Positions 46,576 to 54,245 of a DNA stretch of 64,000 nt are shown here, one piece after another. Made by a program: the position numbers and the translations under genes. How positions within the stretch are numbered: the stretch's first letter is position 1; every line of letters begins with the position of its first letter. The stretch covers positions 1 through 64,000 of the forward strand of contig NZ_JAATNW010000005.1 of the NCBI RefSeq assembly GCF_012911815.1. Direction: 5' to 3'. The notes below the pieces were generated by a model. That model was not told where the DNA came from. It made no database searches and saw only the letters and a list, made by a program, of their open reading frames with translations. This DNA comes from Alteromonas ponticola. GTDB taxonomy: Bacteria > Pseudomonadota > Gammaproteobacteria > Enterobacterales > Alteromonadaceae.

Positions 46576-47100
46576 GTGACCACAATTGTTTCAGTCAGAC
46601 GCGATAACCAGGTAGTGATGGCCGGTGATGGCCAGGTTTCCTTAGGCAATACCGTCATGAAGGGCAACGCCCGTAAAGTACGTCGTTTGTATCACAATAA
46701 AATACTTGCAGGATTTGCTGGTGGCACTGCGGATGCCTTTACGCTATTTGAGCGATTTGAGGCTAAACTGGAAGCGCATCAAGGGCAAATTACCCGCGCA
46801 GCGGTGGAAATGGCGAAAGACTGGCGAACTGACAGAATGTTACGCAAACTCGAAGCGCTGCTGGCAGTAGCCGATGAGAATGCCTCTTTCATTATCACCG
46901 GAAATGGTGACGTGGTGCAGCCTGAAAATGATTTGATCGCAATCGGGTCTGGTGGGCCTTATGCCCAATCGGCTGCCACAGCGCTGTTGCAAAACACATC
47001 GCTTAGCGCAAAGGAAATAGCCGAAAAAAGTCTAACCATTGCGGGTGATATTTGCGTATTCACCAATCACAGCCATACACTCGAAGTGTTGGACTACTAG
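46576..47100 (+). CDS. hslV: ATP-dependent protease subunit HslV
   Basis: 174 residues from GTG 46576 (GGGGAA upstream). After Met removal the N-terminal nucleophile Thr1 is exposed ([23 protein letters not shown]). Two-layer beta peptidase that forms hexameric rings with Hsl[15 protein letters not shown] is also typical. Transcribed from the sigma-32 promoter. Confidence 0.97.
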   Translation: MTTIVSVRRDNQVVMAGDGQVSLGNTVMKGNARKVRRLYHNKILAGFAGGTADAFTLFERFEAKLEAHQGQITRAAVEMAKDWRTDRMLRKLEALLAVADENASFIITGNGDVVQPENDLIAIGSGGPYAQSAATALLQNTSLSAKEIAEKSLTIAGDICVFTNHSHTLEVLDY

Positions 47101-47166
47101 GGTTATCGATTTCACAGCGCCTCTTGCAAGAGGGGCAGGTACAGAATTTTTATCAAAAGGTTTTCT

Positions 47167-48495
47167 ATGTCTGAAATGACACCTCGCGAAATAGTGCACG
47201 AATTAGATCGCCATATTATTGGCCAGCAAGACGCCAAGCGAGCGGTATCGATTGCGCTTCGAAACCGCTGGCGTCGGATGCAATTACCCGAAGAATTGCG
47301 CCAGGAAGTTACGCCCAAGAATATCTTAATGATTGGCCCGACAGGGGTGGGAAAAACTGAAATCGCCCGTCGTCTGGCAAAACTTGCGAATGCGCCTTTT
47401 ATTAAGGTTGAAGCAACCAAGTTTACCGAAGTGGGTTATGTGGGTAAGGAAGTGGAGCAGATCATTCGCGACCTGGCTGACATTGCGGTTAAAATGACCA
47501 AAGAAAAAGCCATGGCGAAGGTAAAATACCGTGCTGAAGAAGCCGCTGAAGAGCGTATTCTGGACGTACTACTTCCCCCACCTGAAAATGCATGGGGTGA
47601 AAAAGAAAAAGTAGAAGACCGTGGCACCCGCCAGAATTTCCGCAAAAAACTGCGTGAAGGCAGCCTGGATGACAAAGAAATTGAAGTTGATGTGTCACTA
47701 CCGCAAGTCGGCGTTGAGATAATGGCGCCTCCTGGAATGGAGGAAATGACCAATCAACTGCAAAGCATGTTTCAGAATCTTTCGGGGTCGTCGAAGAAAA
47801 AGAAAAAACTGAAAATCAAAGAAGCCCGCAAATTGCTGGAAGAAGAAGAAGCTGCCCGGTTGGTCAATCAGGAAGATTTAAAAGAGCTGGCGATTGACGC
47901 GGTTGAGCAGCACGGTATCGTGTTTATCGATGAAATTGACAAAATTTGTAAGCGAGAAGGCAACAACTCCGGTGATGTGTCCCGCGAAGGGGTGCAGCGC
48001 GACTTGCTTCCTCTGGTTGAAGGGTCAACCGTGTCGACCAAGCACGGCATGGTAAAAACGGACCATATCCTGTTTATTGCCTCGGGAGCATTTCAGATGA
48101 GTAAGCCGTCTGATCTTATACCAGAACTGCAGGGGCGGTTACCTATTCGTGTTGAGTTATCCGCATTGGCCGTAGGCGATTTCAAACGCATTCTGACCGA
48201 ACCCAATGCCTCGTTAACGGCACAGTACAAAGCGTTGCTTAAAACTGAAGGGGTCGACGTCGACTTTACTGAGTCGGGTATTCAGCGCATTGCAGAAGCG
48301 GCCTGGCAGGTGAACGAACGCACTGAAAACATCGGTGCCCGACGTCTGCATACCGTGCTGGAACGGCTAATGGAAGACATTTCGTTTGATGCATCTGAGA
48401 AAAATGGTGAGTCACTCACCGTAGACGAAGCTTACGTGAACAAACATCTTGAACAGTTGGTGGAAGATGAAGATCTGAGCCGCTTTATTCTCTAA
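47167..48495 (+). CDS. hslU: HslUV unfoldase ATPase subunit HslU
   Basis: 442 residues (443 in E. coli). AAA+ ATPase: starts [18 protein letters not shown], Walker [16 protein letters not shown], pore motif GYVG, Walker [12 protein letters not shown], sensor region [15 protein letters not shown], and C-terminal LSRFIL which inserts into HslV. 66 bp after hslV; followed by a terminator. Confidence 0.97.
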   Translation: MSEMTPREIVHELDRHIIGQQDAKRAVSIALRNRWRRMQLPEELRQEVTPKNILMIGPTGVGKTEIARRLAKLANAPFIKVEATKFTEVGYVGKEVEQIIRDLADIAVKMTKEKAMAKVKYRAEEAAEERILDVLLPPPENAWGEKEKVEDRGTRQNFRKKLREGSLDDKEIEVDVSLPQVGVEIMAPPGMEEMTNQLQSMFQNLSGSSKKKKKLKIKEARKLLEEEEAARLVNQEDLKELAIDAVEQHGIVFIDEIDKICKREGNNSGDVSREGVQRDLLPLVEGSTVSTKHGMVKTDHILFIASGAFQMSKPSDLIPELQGRLPIRVELSALAVGDFKRILTEPNASLTAQYKALLKTEGVDVDFTESGIQRIAEAAWQVNERTENIGARRLHTVLERLMEDISFDASEKNGESLTVDEAYVNKHLEQLVEDEDLSRFIL

Positions 48496-48504
48496 CGTCT
48501 TGCT

Positions 48505-48531
48505 GCGCACATTGTGTGATGTGCGCTTTTT
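48505..48531 (+). terminator. Rho-independent terminator of hslVU
   Basis: GCGCACAT, loop TGTGTG, ATGTGCGC, five T. Ten bases after the hslU stop. Confidence 0.9.
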
Positions 48532-48590
48532 CTATCTTTTACCCCCACCCGTTTTGCTCGCACGATTTTTCCTGATTAACCTTAGTGATG

Positions 48591-49544
48591 TTAAGTGGTA
48601 ATGGCTTGTCGCCGCGTCCCGAGCTCGGGAGGTTTGCGCTTAGCCTCCGCGAGTAATTCTGACAGTAGCATGTGGGTAATCCTTAACCCGGTTTCACACT
48701 CAATGCGCAAAAAGCACGGGGCCGGGTTAATCTCTAAAAACCAGTACACGCCATCGTTATCCAGTCGCCAGTCAATTGCACACCAGCGCATACCCATCTG
48801 TTTACACAAGCTTACCGCCAGTTGATTTTGCGTATCAGCGAGTGGATGGGCCTTTGCCTCTGTCCGGGCGTCTGTGCGAAAATCGACGTTGTCACTTCTC
48901 AATTCTACTGTTACACAGTTCACACCGCATACATAGGTACGGATATTCGTTCCACCAATATAGCGTTGAAATGTCAAAGGACCAGAGGTTTGCATAAGGG
49001 GCCAGATTCTTTCCTGGAGTTTTTTTATGCCAATAATATCAGCCAACGTCCCCCCGTACACAGGTTTGACTATGATATGTTTGTAAGTGCATACAAACTT
49101 TTCAGCTTCAGATTTTTCATTGGTAATTATAGTTTCAGGGATGGTGGCGCCAAGTGAACTGGCATGCAGTAGCTGTAAGGGTTTGGATTGGTGGTAACGA
49201 ATAGCATCAATACCGTTTACCCAGTTGATGTGTTTCGCATATAAAAGCACATTTAGCGCTGAAACACAGTTTTGGCGGGCAATGGTAGCATGGCTGGCAT
49301 CAACATTCTGCGGTTGCGGTGGGTTGAAGCAATGCCAATATACCGAACTAATCTCGTTAATTGGCAACTGTGCAGTCGCTAAAAGCAAAGTGCACTCGTT
49401 GCGTGAGACGTCAAAATGAATGCGATCAGTAGTTGGAAAATCACTTCCGTCAAATATAACAGCCTGATGCCCCCGGACATTTAACATCTGCTGCACATGT
49501 AATACCTGGGGATCGGCCTGAGAACCGAGGATTAAAACAGTCAT
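48591..49544 (-). CDS. ATP-grasp RiPP maturase (MvdC/MvdD-like, graspetide-type ligase)
   Basis: 317 residues from ATG 49544 (GGAAG 7 bases upstream). The N-terminal domain has a Rossmann-like start (MTVLILGSQADPQ) and the INEISSVYWHCFNPP strand seen in microviridin-type ligases in place of SVWYRRP. The C-terminal ATP-grasp part has the lysine strand HIIVKPVYGG and the metal-binding end VYWFLEINPAPCFLRIE, with Asp in WCAIDWRL. Family members form side-chain ester or amide bonds between Ser/Thr/Lys and Asp/Glu of a precursor. It directly follows the 61-residue precursor gene. RimK-type activity is the alternative reading; the neighbours favour RiPP maturation. Confidence 0.8.
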   Translation of the reverse strand: MTVLILGSQADPQVLHVQQMLNVRGHQAVIFDGSDFPTTDRIHFDVSRNECTLLLATAQLPINEISSVYWHCFNPPQPQNVDASHATIARQNCVSALNVLLYAKHINWVNGIDAIRYHQSKPLQLLHASSLGATIPETIITNEKSEAEKFVCTYKHIIVKPVYGGTLADIIGIKKLQERIWPLMQTSGPLTFQRYIGGTNIRTYVCGVNCVTVELRSDNVDFRTDARTEAKAHPLADTQNQLAVSLCKQMGMRWCAIDWRLDNDGVYWFLEINPAPCFLRIECETGLRITHMLLSELLAEAKRKPPELGTRRQAITT

Positions 49545-49598
49545 AACTTGCTTCCCTGCCAATACGAAGTGTCGCCTCAACAGAGGCGACGAACACAC

Positions 49599-49784
49599 CT
49601 AATATACATCGGGCAAATGGCCACCACCTTCGCCAATCGCCAGGGTGAAATAGCGAGGGGGCTTGATGGGTGATACTGACGGGCTGCTGTCTGACAGTTT
49701 AGGTTGCTCAAGCGCGCGAGCGCCGGTCACGTCGTTCACATCGTTTGATGTAAGGAGCAAAAGCTCCTGTTTTTGCTGGTTCAT
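49599..49784 (-). CDS. RiPP precursor peptide with double-glycine-type leader
   Basis: 61 residues; AGGA 10 bases before ATG 49784. Residues 11-22, LTSNDVNDVTGA, fit the C39-peptidase leader pattern (compare LTLNELDSVSGG of microcin V), predicting cleavage after Gly21-Ala22. The 39-residue core is rich in Ser and Pro in its first half. It ends in FTLAIGEGGGHLPDVY, where Thr47 and Glu52 are spaced as the inner pair of the plesiocin TTxxxxEE motif; the outer pair is Phe46 and Gly53. Other potential acceptors and donors are Lys41, Ser31-38, Asp32 and Asp59. Sits between the membrane protein gene and the ATP-grasp ligase, 54 bp ahead of the latter. The product is inferred, not known. Confidence 0.75.
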   Translation of the reverse strand: MNQQKQELLLLTSNDVNDVTGARALEQPKLSDSSPSVSPIKPPRYFTLAIGEGGGHLPDVY

Positions 49785-49870
49785 ATTTAAACATCCTATA
49801 ATTTAGTTAGATTCACTGCACTCCTTGCAGCGATCATTAGTTTACCTGGTAGGGTGGTCAATACACCTGA

Positions 49871-50146
49871 TCACAATGTCTGTTTCTTAGTTTCTACCGG
49901 CAGATTTTTTTGCTGGTGCTCTGTCAGTGCGGTTAACAGTGCTACCGCTTCTCTGAAACTTAAAAACCACACCAGATTTACCACTAAAAAAGTAAATAGC
50001 CACGTCGGCGCTTCTGCGGTGACTATCCAGACAAGCAGGTGAGAAAGACTCGTTATCCCCACAGAAATGGTGACATAACGAGCACTAAGATTACGCAGTG
50101 TTGTCATGTCAATTTCTACTACACATGGCATGTATCCACGCAGCAT
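49871..50146 (-). CDS. Small two-helix membrane protein in the RiPP operon
   Basis: 91 residues if started at ATG 50146; ATG 50131 and 50107 are alternatives, none with a strong Shine-Dalgarno. Two hydrophobic helices (YVTISVGITSLSHLLVWIV and WLFTFLVVNLVWFLSF) joined by a short loop, with a charged tail (EHQQKNLPVETKKQ). No family recognised. Position between the regulator and the precursor gene suggests a role in immunity or in assembling the export complex. Confidence 0.6.
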   Translation of the reverse strand: MLRGYMPCVVEIDMTTLRNLSARYVTISVGITSLSHLLVWIVTAEAPTWLFTFLVVNLVWFLSFREAVALLTALTEHQQKNLPVETKKQTL

Positions 50147-50167
50147 CTTTAAACATCACTGCATCCC

Positions 50168-50419
50168 TTATCTGTCAGCCGCCTGAAGCTGATAAAGTTG
50201 TCTGAAATAGGCCGCCATCAGGGCCGCTCTGTCTCGGATCTCAAGTTTGCGATAGATATTTGCGCAATGAAATTTTACAGTGCGTTCACTAATAAATAGC
50301 TGACTGGCAATGCGTTTGTTCGGCAATCCCTCCATAATTTTGTGGGCAACCTGAAGTTCGCGTTTGGATAATTGAGAAAGTTTATCTTCCATTGATTTAC
50401 TGCATTGAGTATTAAGCAT
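50168..50419 (-). CDS. LuxR/GerE-type HTH regulator, single-domain
   Basis: 83 residues from ATG 50419, which follows AAGGAGAG and overlaps the end of the ABC transporter gene by 8 bp. Essentially one GerE helix-turn-helix: LSKRELQVAHKIMEGLPNKRIASQLFISERTVKFHCANIYRKL. There is no receiver or autoinducer domain, so what it senses is unclear. Located inside the operon it probably controls, expressed with the exporter. Confidence 0.85.
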   Translation of the reverse strand: MLNTQCSKSMEDKLSQLSKRELQVAHKIMEGLPNKRIASQLFISERTVKFHCANIYRKLEIRDRAALMAAYFRQLYQLQAADR

Positions 50420-52583
50420 GATGCTCTCCTTGTTGTTTAACATTGTGTATTTGGGCCTGAGGTTTGAGTAAATGAAGTTGTCCCTGCTGCAAAACGTAGA
50501 CTTTTTCTGCAAGAGCGATGGTTTCTGGGCGGTGTGCCACTAAGATCCGGGTCATCGGTAACCCGGCTAAATTTTGATTGATGCGCTGCTCGTTAATTAC
50601 GTCTAAGTGACTGCTGGCTTCATCTAAAAAGAGTATCGTCGGATTACGATAAAGTGCGCGGGCCAATAAAATGCGTTGCAATTGACCGCCGGACAAACTA
50701 CTGCCCATATCCCCCACCAGCGTTTGGTACTGCATTGGCATGGCAATAATTTCTTCATGAATACAAGCTTGCCGGGCACACCATTCTACGCGTTCAAAAT
50801 CGGCCACTTCATCGAAGCAGGTGATATTGTCAGCGATCGAGCCGCTCAAACACTGATCGCCCTGCATCACCGATGCCGTGTGTTTTCTGAACCATGCTGA
50901 ACGACTGACCTCGAGGCCCTGATAAGTAATTTTTCCGTGGGTAGGGGCCTCCAGTCCCATAAGGCACCGCAGTAACGTTGACTTACCCGCACCGCTGGGC
51001 CCGACGATGGCAATGATACTGCCGGGTTCAACGCTTAATGACACTTTTTCGAAGATGGGTAAATCGATATCACTGTAACGATAGCTGATGCCCTCTACCT
51101 GAAGTAACGCGGGCTGCGAGGTTTCGTTTGTCGCATGTGGCGAAAATTCGGTAAGTAAAGGCTCTTTCTGCGCAAACACAATATCGGCCAGGCGGTCAAA
51201 ATGAACCGTCATCATCCTGAATTCGACGAACTTGTTGATTAGGCCATCTACCGAAGAAATGAAACGATTTTTGTAACTCATGAAGGCGTACAACATACCC
51301 ACGGTAAACGCATTGTCCAATACCAGGTTGGCTGCGAGGTAGATGATTATGATATTTTCAATACCAAACAATAACTGATTGACAGTCCGGGTACTGATAT
51401 CCCATTTGCCGATGCGTATATCTGCATTAATCACTTCCGTGAGTTTGTTTTGCCACTGGCCTTCTCTTGATGCTTCCTGAGAAAACTGTTTAATTGTCTG
51501 TACGCCACGAACAGATTCCATAAAGTGACTTTGTTCATTGGCTGAGGCCAGAATACGTTCAGCGTTAAGACGTTTTATTACGGGCAGGATGCACGCTCGC
51601 ACAATAAAATATAATAAGGCCACCGCAACCACCACTAATGACAGCTGGGTTGAATAAACCAGCATTACGGCCAGCGTTATTAGCGCCATTAGTCCATCAA
51701 GCACCGCGGTAACCAAACCCACAGTAAAAAACTCACGAATATGGCTCAGCGAGGAAAAGCGCGACACCACATCTCCCACATGCCGTTTGCTGAAATAACT
51801 CACGGGCAGTCGGATGAGATGATGAAATACATTTGCCGACATTTGCAATTGCAGGCGGGAGGATAAGCTCAATACCAAAAACTGCCTGAATAGTGATACA
51901 CCGGTCTCGATAAGTAAGAGCAGTGCGAAGCCCAGTGCCAGCACAACCAGCAAATCCTGTTGCTGATTGATCAGCGCGCTGTCGATGACCGTCTGCATAT
52001 AATAAGGCGAAGCAAGGGCAAAAAGCTGAATAAGCACGGACAATAAAAACAGGATAGATAACGACCGCTTCAATCCCCGGGCTTGTTGCCAGAAATCGCC
52101 TAACGACAATTTTACCGGTGCTGGCGCGCGCACAAATTCAGATGTTGGCGAAAGCTCCAGTGCAATTCCGGTGAACTGTTTATCTGCATCCACCCAACCG
52201 ATCTTGCGTTCTCCCAATGCGGGATCGTTAATGGTGATACCGTCGCGGTGTACTTGCGTCAATACGACGAAGTGATGCATGTCCCAGTGTAAAATGCAGG
52301 GTGTCTGTAGTTGCTTTAAATGTGAGAGCTCTACTTTTAACGGCCTTGCTGACAATTGAAGTTGGCTACCAATTTCAATGATTTGCTTCAGTGTGGCGCC
52401 GCGCATTGAGATGGAATAATTGCGTCTTAAAGTCGCTATATCGGTATGTTTACCAAAGTATGCTGCCAGCATGCCCAGACAGGCCAGCCCACACTCTGCG
52501 GCCTCGGTTTGCAATATCATGGGAACCCGGCGAAAGCGTCGCCACGACAGTGTGGTCAAATGTGGAGTACTAATAGTACTCAT
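50412..52583 (-). CDS. Peptidase C39-containing ABC transporter (bacteriocin exporter type)
   Basis: 723 residues from ATG 52583, whose first base is the last base of the HlyD stop (TAATG). Residues 15-150 are a C39 peptidase with its full triad: Cys31 in EAAECGLACLG, His104 in DMHHFVVL, Asp120 in INDPALG. Next comes a membrane domain with about five or six helices (residues 165-430). The ATPase has Walker A GPSGAGKST, signature LSGGQLQR, Walker B ILFLDEASS and His in VAHRPE. It would cut double-glycine leaders and export the peptide. Paired with the HlyD adaptor and the leader of the small precursor. Confidence 0.93.
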   Translation of the reverse strand: MSTISTPHLTTLSWRRFRRVPMILQTEAAECGLACLGMLAAYFGKHTDIATLRRNYSISMRGATLKQIIEIGSQLQLSARPLKVELSHLKQLQTPCILHWDMHHFVVLTQVHRDGITINDPALGERKIGWVDADKQFTGIALELSPTSEFVRAPAPVKLSLGDFWQQARGLKRSLSILFLLSVLIQLFALASPYYMQTVIDSALINQQQDLLVVLALGFALLLLIETGVSLFRQFLVLSLSSRLQLQMSANVFHHLIRLPVSYFSKRHVGDVVSRFSSLSHIREFFTVGLVTAVLDGLMALITLAVMLVYSTQLSLVVVAVALLYFIVRACILPVIKRLNAERILASANEQSHFMESVRGVQTIKQFSQEASREGQWQNKLTEVINADIRIGKWDISTRTVNQLLFGIENIIIIYLAANLVLDNAFTVGMLYAFMSYKNRFISSVDGLINKFVEFRMMTVHFDRLADIVFAQKEPLLTEFSPHATNETSQPALLQVEGISYRYSDIDLPIFEKVSLSVEPGSIIAIVGPSGAGKSTLLRCLMGLEAPTHGKITYQGLEVSRSAWFRKHTASVMQGDQCLSGSIADNITCFDEVADFERVEWCARQACIHEEIIAMPMQYQTLVGDMGSSLSGGQLQRILLARALYRNPTILFLDEASSHLDVINEQRINQNLAGLPMTRILVAHRPETIALAEKVYVLQQGQLHLLKPQAQIHNVKQQGEHHA

Positions 52584-53833
52584 TACACTCTCCCCGCTAA
52601 GCTGAACAACGGTTCCAGTAACCATTCTATTAGTGAGCGCTCGCTTACTTCTACTTGAGCAGAAAATGTCATACCCACTTTTAATGGCACTTCTACCCCA
52701 TAGGCTTGCACTACGTTTGATTCGACGGCAGCATTAACCAAATACGCTGGCTCGTTGAAAGGCACGGGAACGGTTTGTAATTCTCCTGGCAGCGAGACGG
52801 CGGGTGCAATGTCTACCACCCTGCCGGAATACATGCCAAATTTCTGAAAAGGAAATGCATCGTAACGTAAATCGATGGCTTGTCCCGCCTTTACAAATCC
52901 TGCTGAACGTACAGGGACGATAAGCTTTGCTATAAATGAGGCGTCGGTAGGTAAAATAGTCAGTAAAGGCTTTTGTGGTTGCGAAACACCACCTTCAAAT
53001 GCAAGCAGGTTGGCTACTCTACCGGCTTTGGGTGCTTTAATTACCTCAGTTTTCTGGCTTTGCGTAGTGACGACGCGTTGCTTTAATTCAGATAGCGCCA
53101 CCTTGATATCATTACTGCTTTGTTCGAATCTTACGCTCAATTGATGGGATGACAGTTTCTGATCTTCGTGGGTATTGGCCAATTGAAGCTTTTCGGCATC
53201 CAGCCGTGACGCGTCCTGTTGAACAGAAAGGTAGCTGGCTTTCACTTGTCTTAACTCTTGACGGGACAATAACCGCTTTTCAGCCAGTGCTGTGGCCGAG
53301 TCAAAGTGTGTACGAGCCAGATGAAGGCGCTCATCAATTAACAACCGCATCGCGTTAATATTGGCAAGCTGTTGTTCAGTATTCTGTAATGAGCGATGAA
53401 GTGCCCGTTGCTCCGCGGTAAACTGCGATTGCAGTGCTGTTAACTGTTCGTGAAGAGTGGTTTGTTGTGTGGTGTATTCATCAATCAGCGTTTGTTCCAG
53501 ACTGCCGCCCACGGTTGCCGAACGGTTGTCTATAATGATGAGCGTCTGACCCGCTTCTACGTGCTGTCCTTCTTTTACATTTATAGTGGTTATCCTGCCT
53601 CCACTACGGTTGGAATAAACACGAATAGCGCCCTCTGCAGGCTCAAGCCAGCCACTAACTTGAGCATATTGGGCATAATTGTGGTTGATGAGGAAATAAG
53701 CGGCGGTAGCAACCCAGATAAGCACCAGCAAAGTAACCAGCAGGGTGGAAATTTGCGGTAATAAAATGACTTTCCCATCCAGCTTGTGGCGTTGAGACGC
53801 CATTGCCTGTTCTCGAAACAACCCCTTGCGCAT
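52583..53833 (-). CDS. HlyD-family adaptor protein of the peptide exporter
   Basis: 416 residues from ATG 53833 (GAGGAA 6-7 bases upstream). One N-terminal membrane helix (LLVTLLVLIWVATAAYFLI), a biotinyl-lipoyl half (GGRITTINVKEGQHVEAGQTL), a long coiled coil (about residues 120-270) and the second half with KAPKAGRVANLL, then a beta-barrel region (FVKAGQAIDLRYDAFPFQ). Links the ABC transporter to an outer membrane channel, which is not encoded here. First gene of the operon. Confidence 0.92.
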   Translation of the reverse strand: MRKGLFREQAMASQRHKLDGKVILLPQISTLLVTLLVLIWVATAAYFLINHNYAQYAQVSGWLEPAEGAIRVYSNRSGGRITTINVKEGQHVEAGQTLIIIDNRSATVGGSLEQTLIDEYTTQQTTLHEQLTALQSQFTAEQRALHRSLQNTEQQLANINAMRLLIDERLHLARTHFDSATALAEKRLLSRQELRQVKASYLSVQQDASRLDAEKLQLANTHEDQKLSSHQLSVRFEQSSNDIKVALSELKQRVVTTQSQKTEVIKAPKAGRVANLLAFEGGVSQPQKPLLTILPTDASFIAKLIVPVRSAGFVKAGQAIDLRYDAFPFQKFGMYSGRVVDIAPAVSLPGELQTVPVPFNEPAYLVNAAVESNVVQAYGVEVPLKVGMTFSAQVEVSERSLIEWLLEPLFSLAGRV

Positions 53834-54245
53834 AACACGTTCCTCGTTGATAAATATTGTGAAGATTACGCAAAGCAAGTGGATACCCGACTAAAGACAA
53901 CTCCATTTCGTCAATTCGTCTCCCTGGCATCTTAATTCCCTGACACCTCCATCACGATTTAGCCAGGCATCCACTGTTTACGGTCAGCGTTCCCTGCTGA
54001 CGTTTTTCAATTTAGAAGGGGTGGGTGAATGTAGCTACATAACTCAGGTCGAGGCTAAAAAGTCATCACTCAAACAGGGCGATGTCCTGATATTTATACT
54101 GGCTGTCTCAAAATTAACAATCAAATGGGGAGCCGGTTTACGTCGTAATTTGGTGATACCCACAATTAGCGGCATTTATTAAAAGATGTGCTATAACAAA
54201 TACATGAAACAGGTTTACCAAAAAAATCAATAACAAGGATTTCAA
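53834..54245. promoter_or_regulatory. Divergent promoter region, RiPP operon / HMG-CoA reductase
   Basis: 412 bp without a gene. A terminator-like hairpin reading on the plus strand (GTCAGC 53983-53988, loop, GCTGAC 53996-54001, then GTTTTT) has no gene upstream of it on that strand. TGTAGCTACA near 54033 is a 10-bp palindrome. AAGGA at about 54234 is the ribosome binding site of the next gene. Confidence 0.4.

Noticed and set aside
48615..48631. Palindrome CCCGAGCTCGGG as an operator
   Set aside because: It lies within the coding end of the ATP-grasp gene and is explained by codon content; nothing places it at a promoter.
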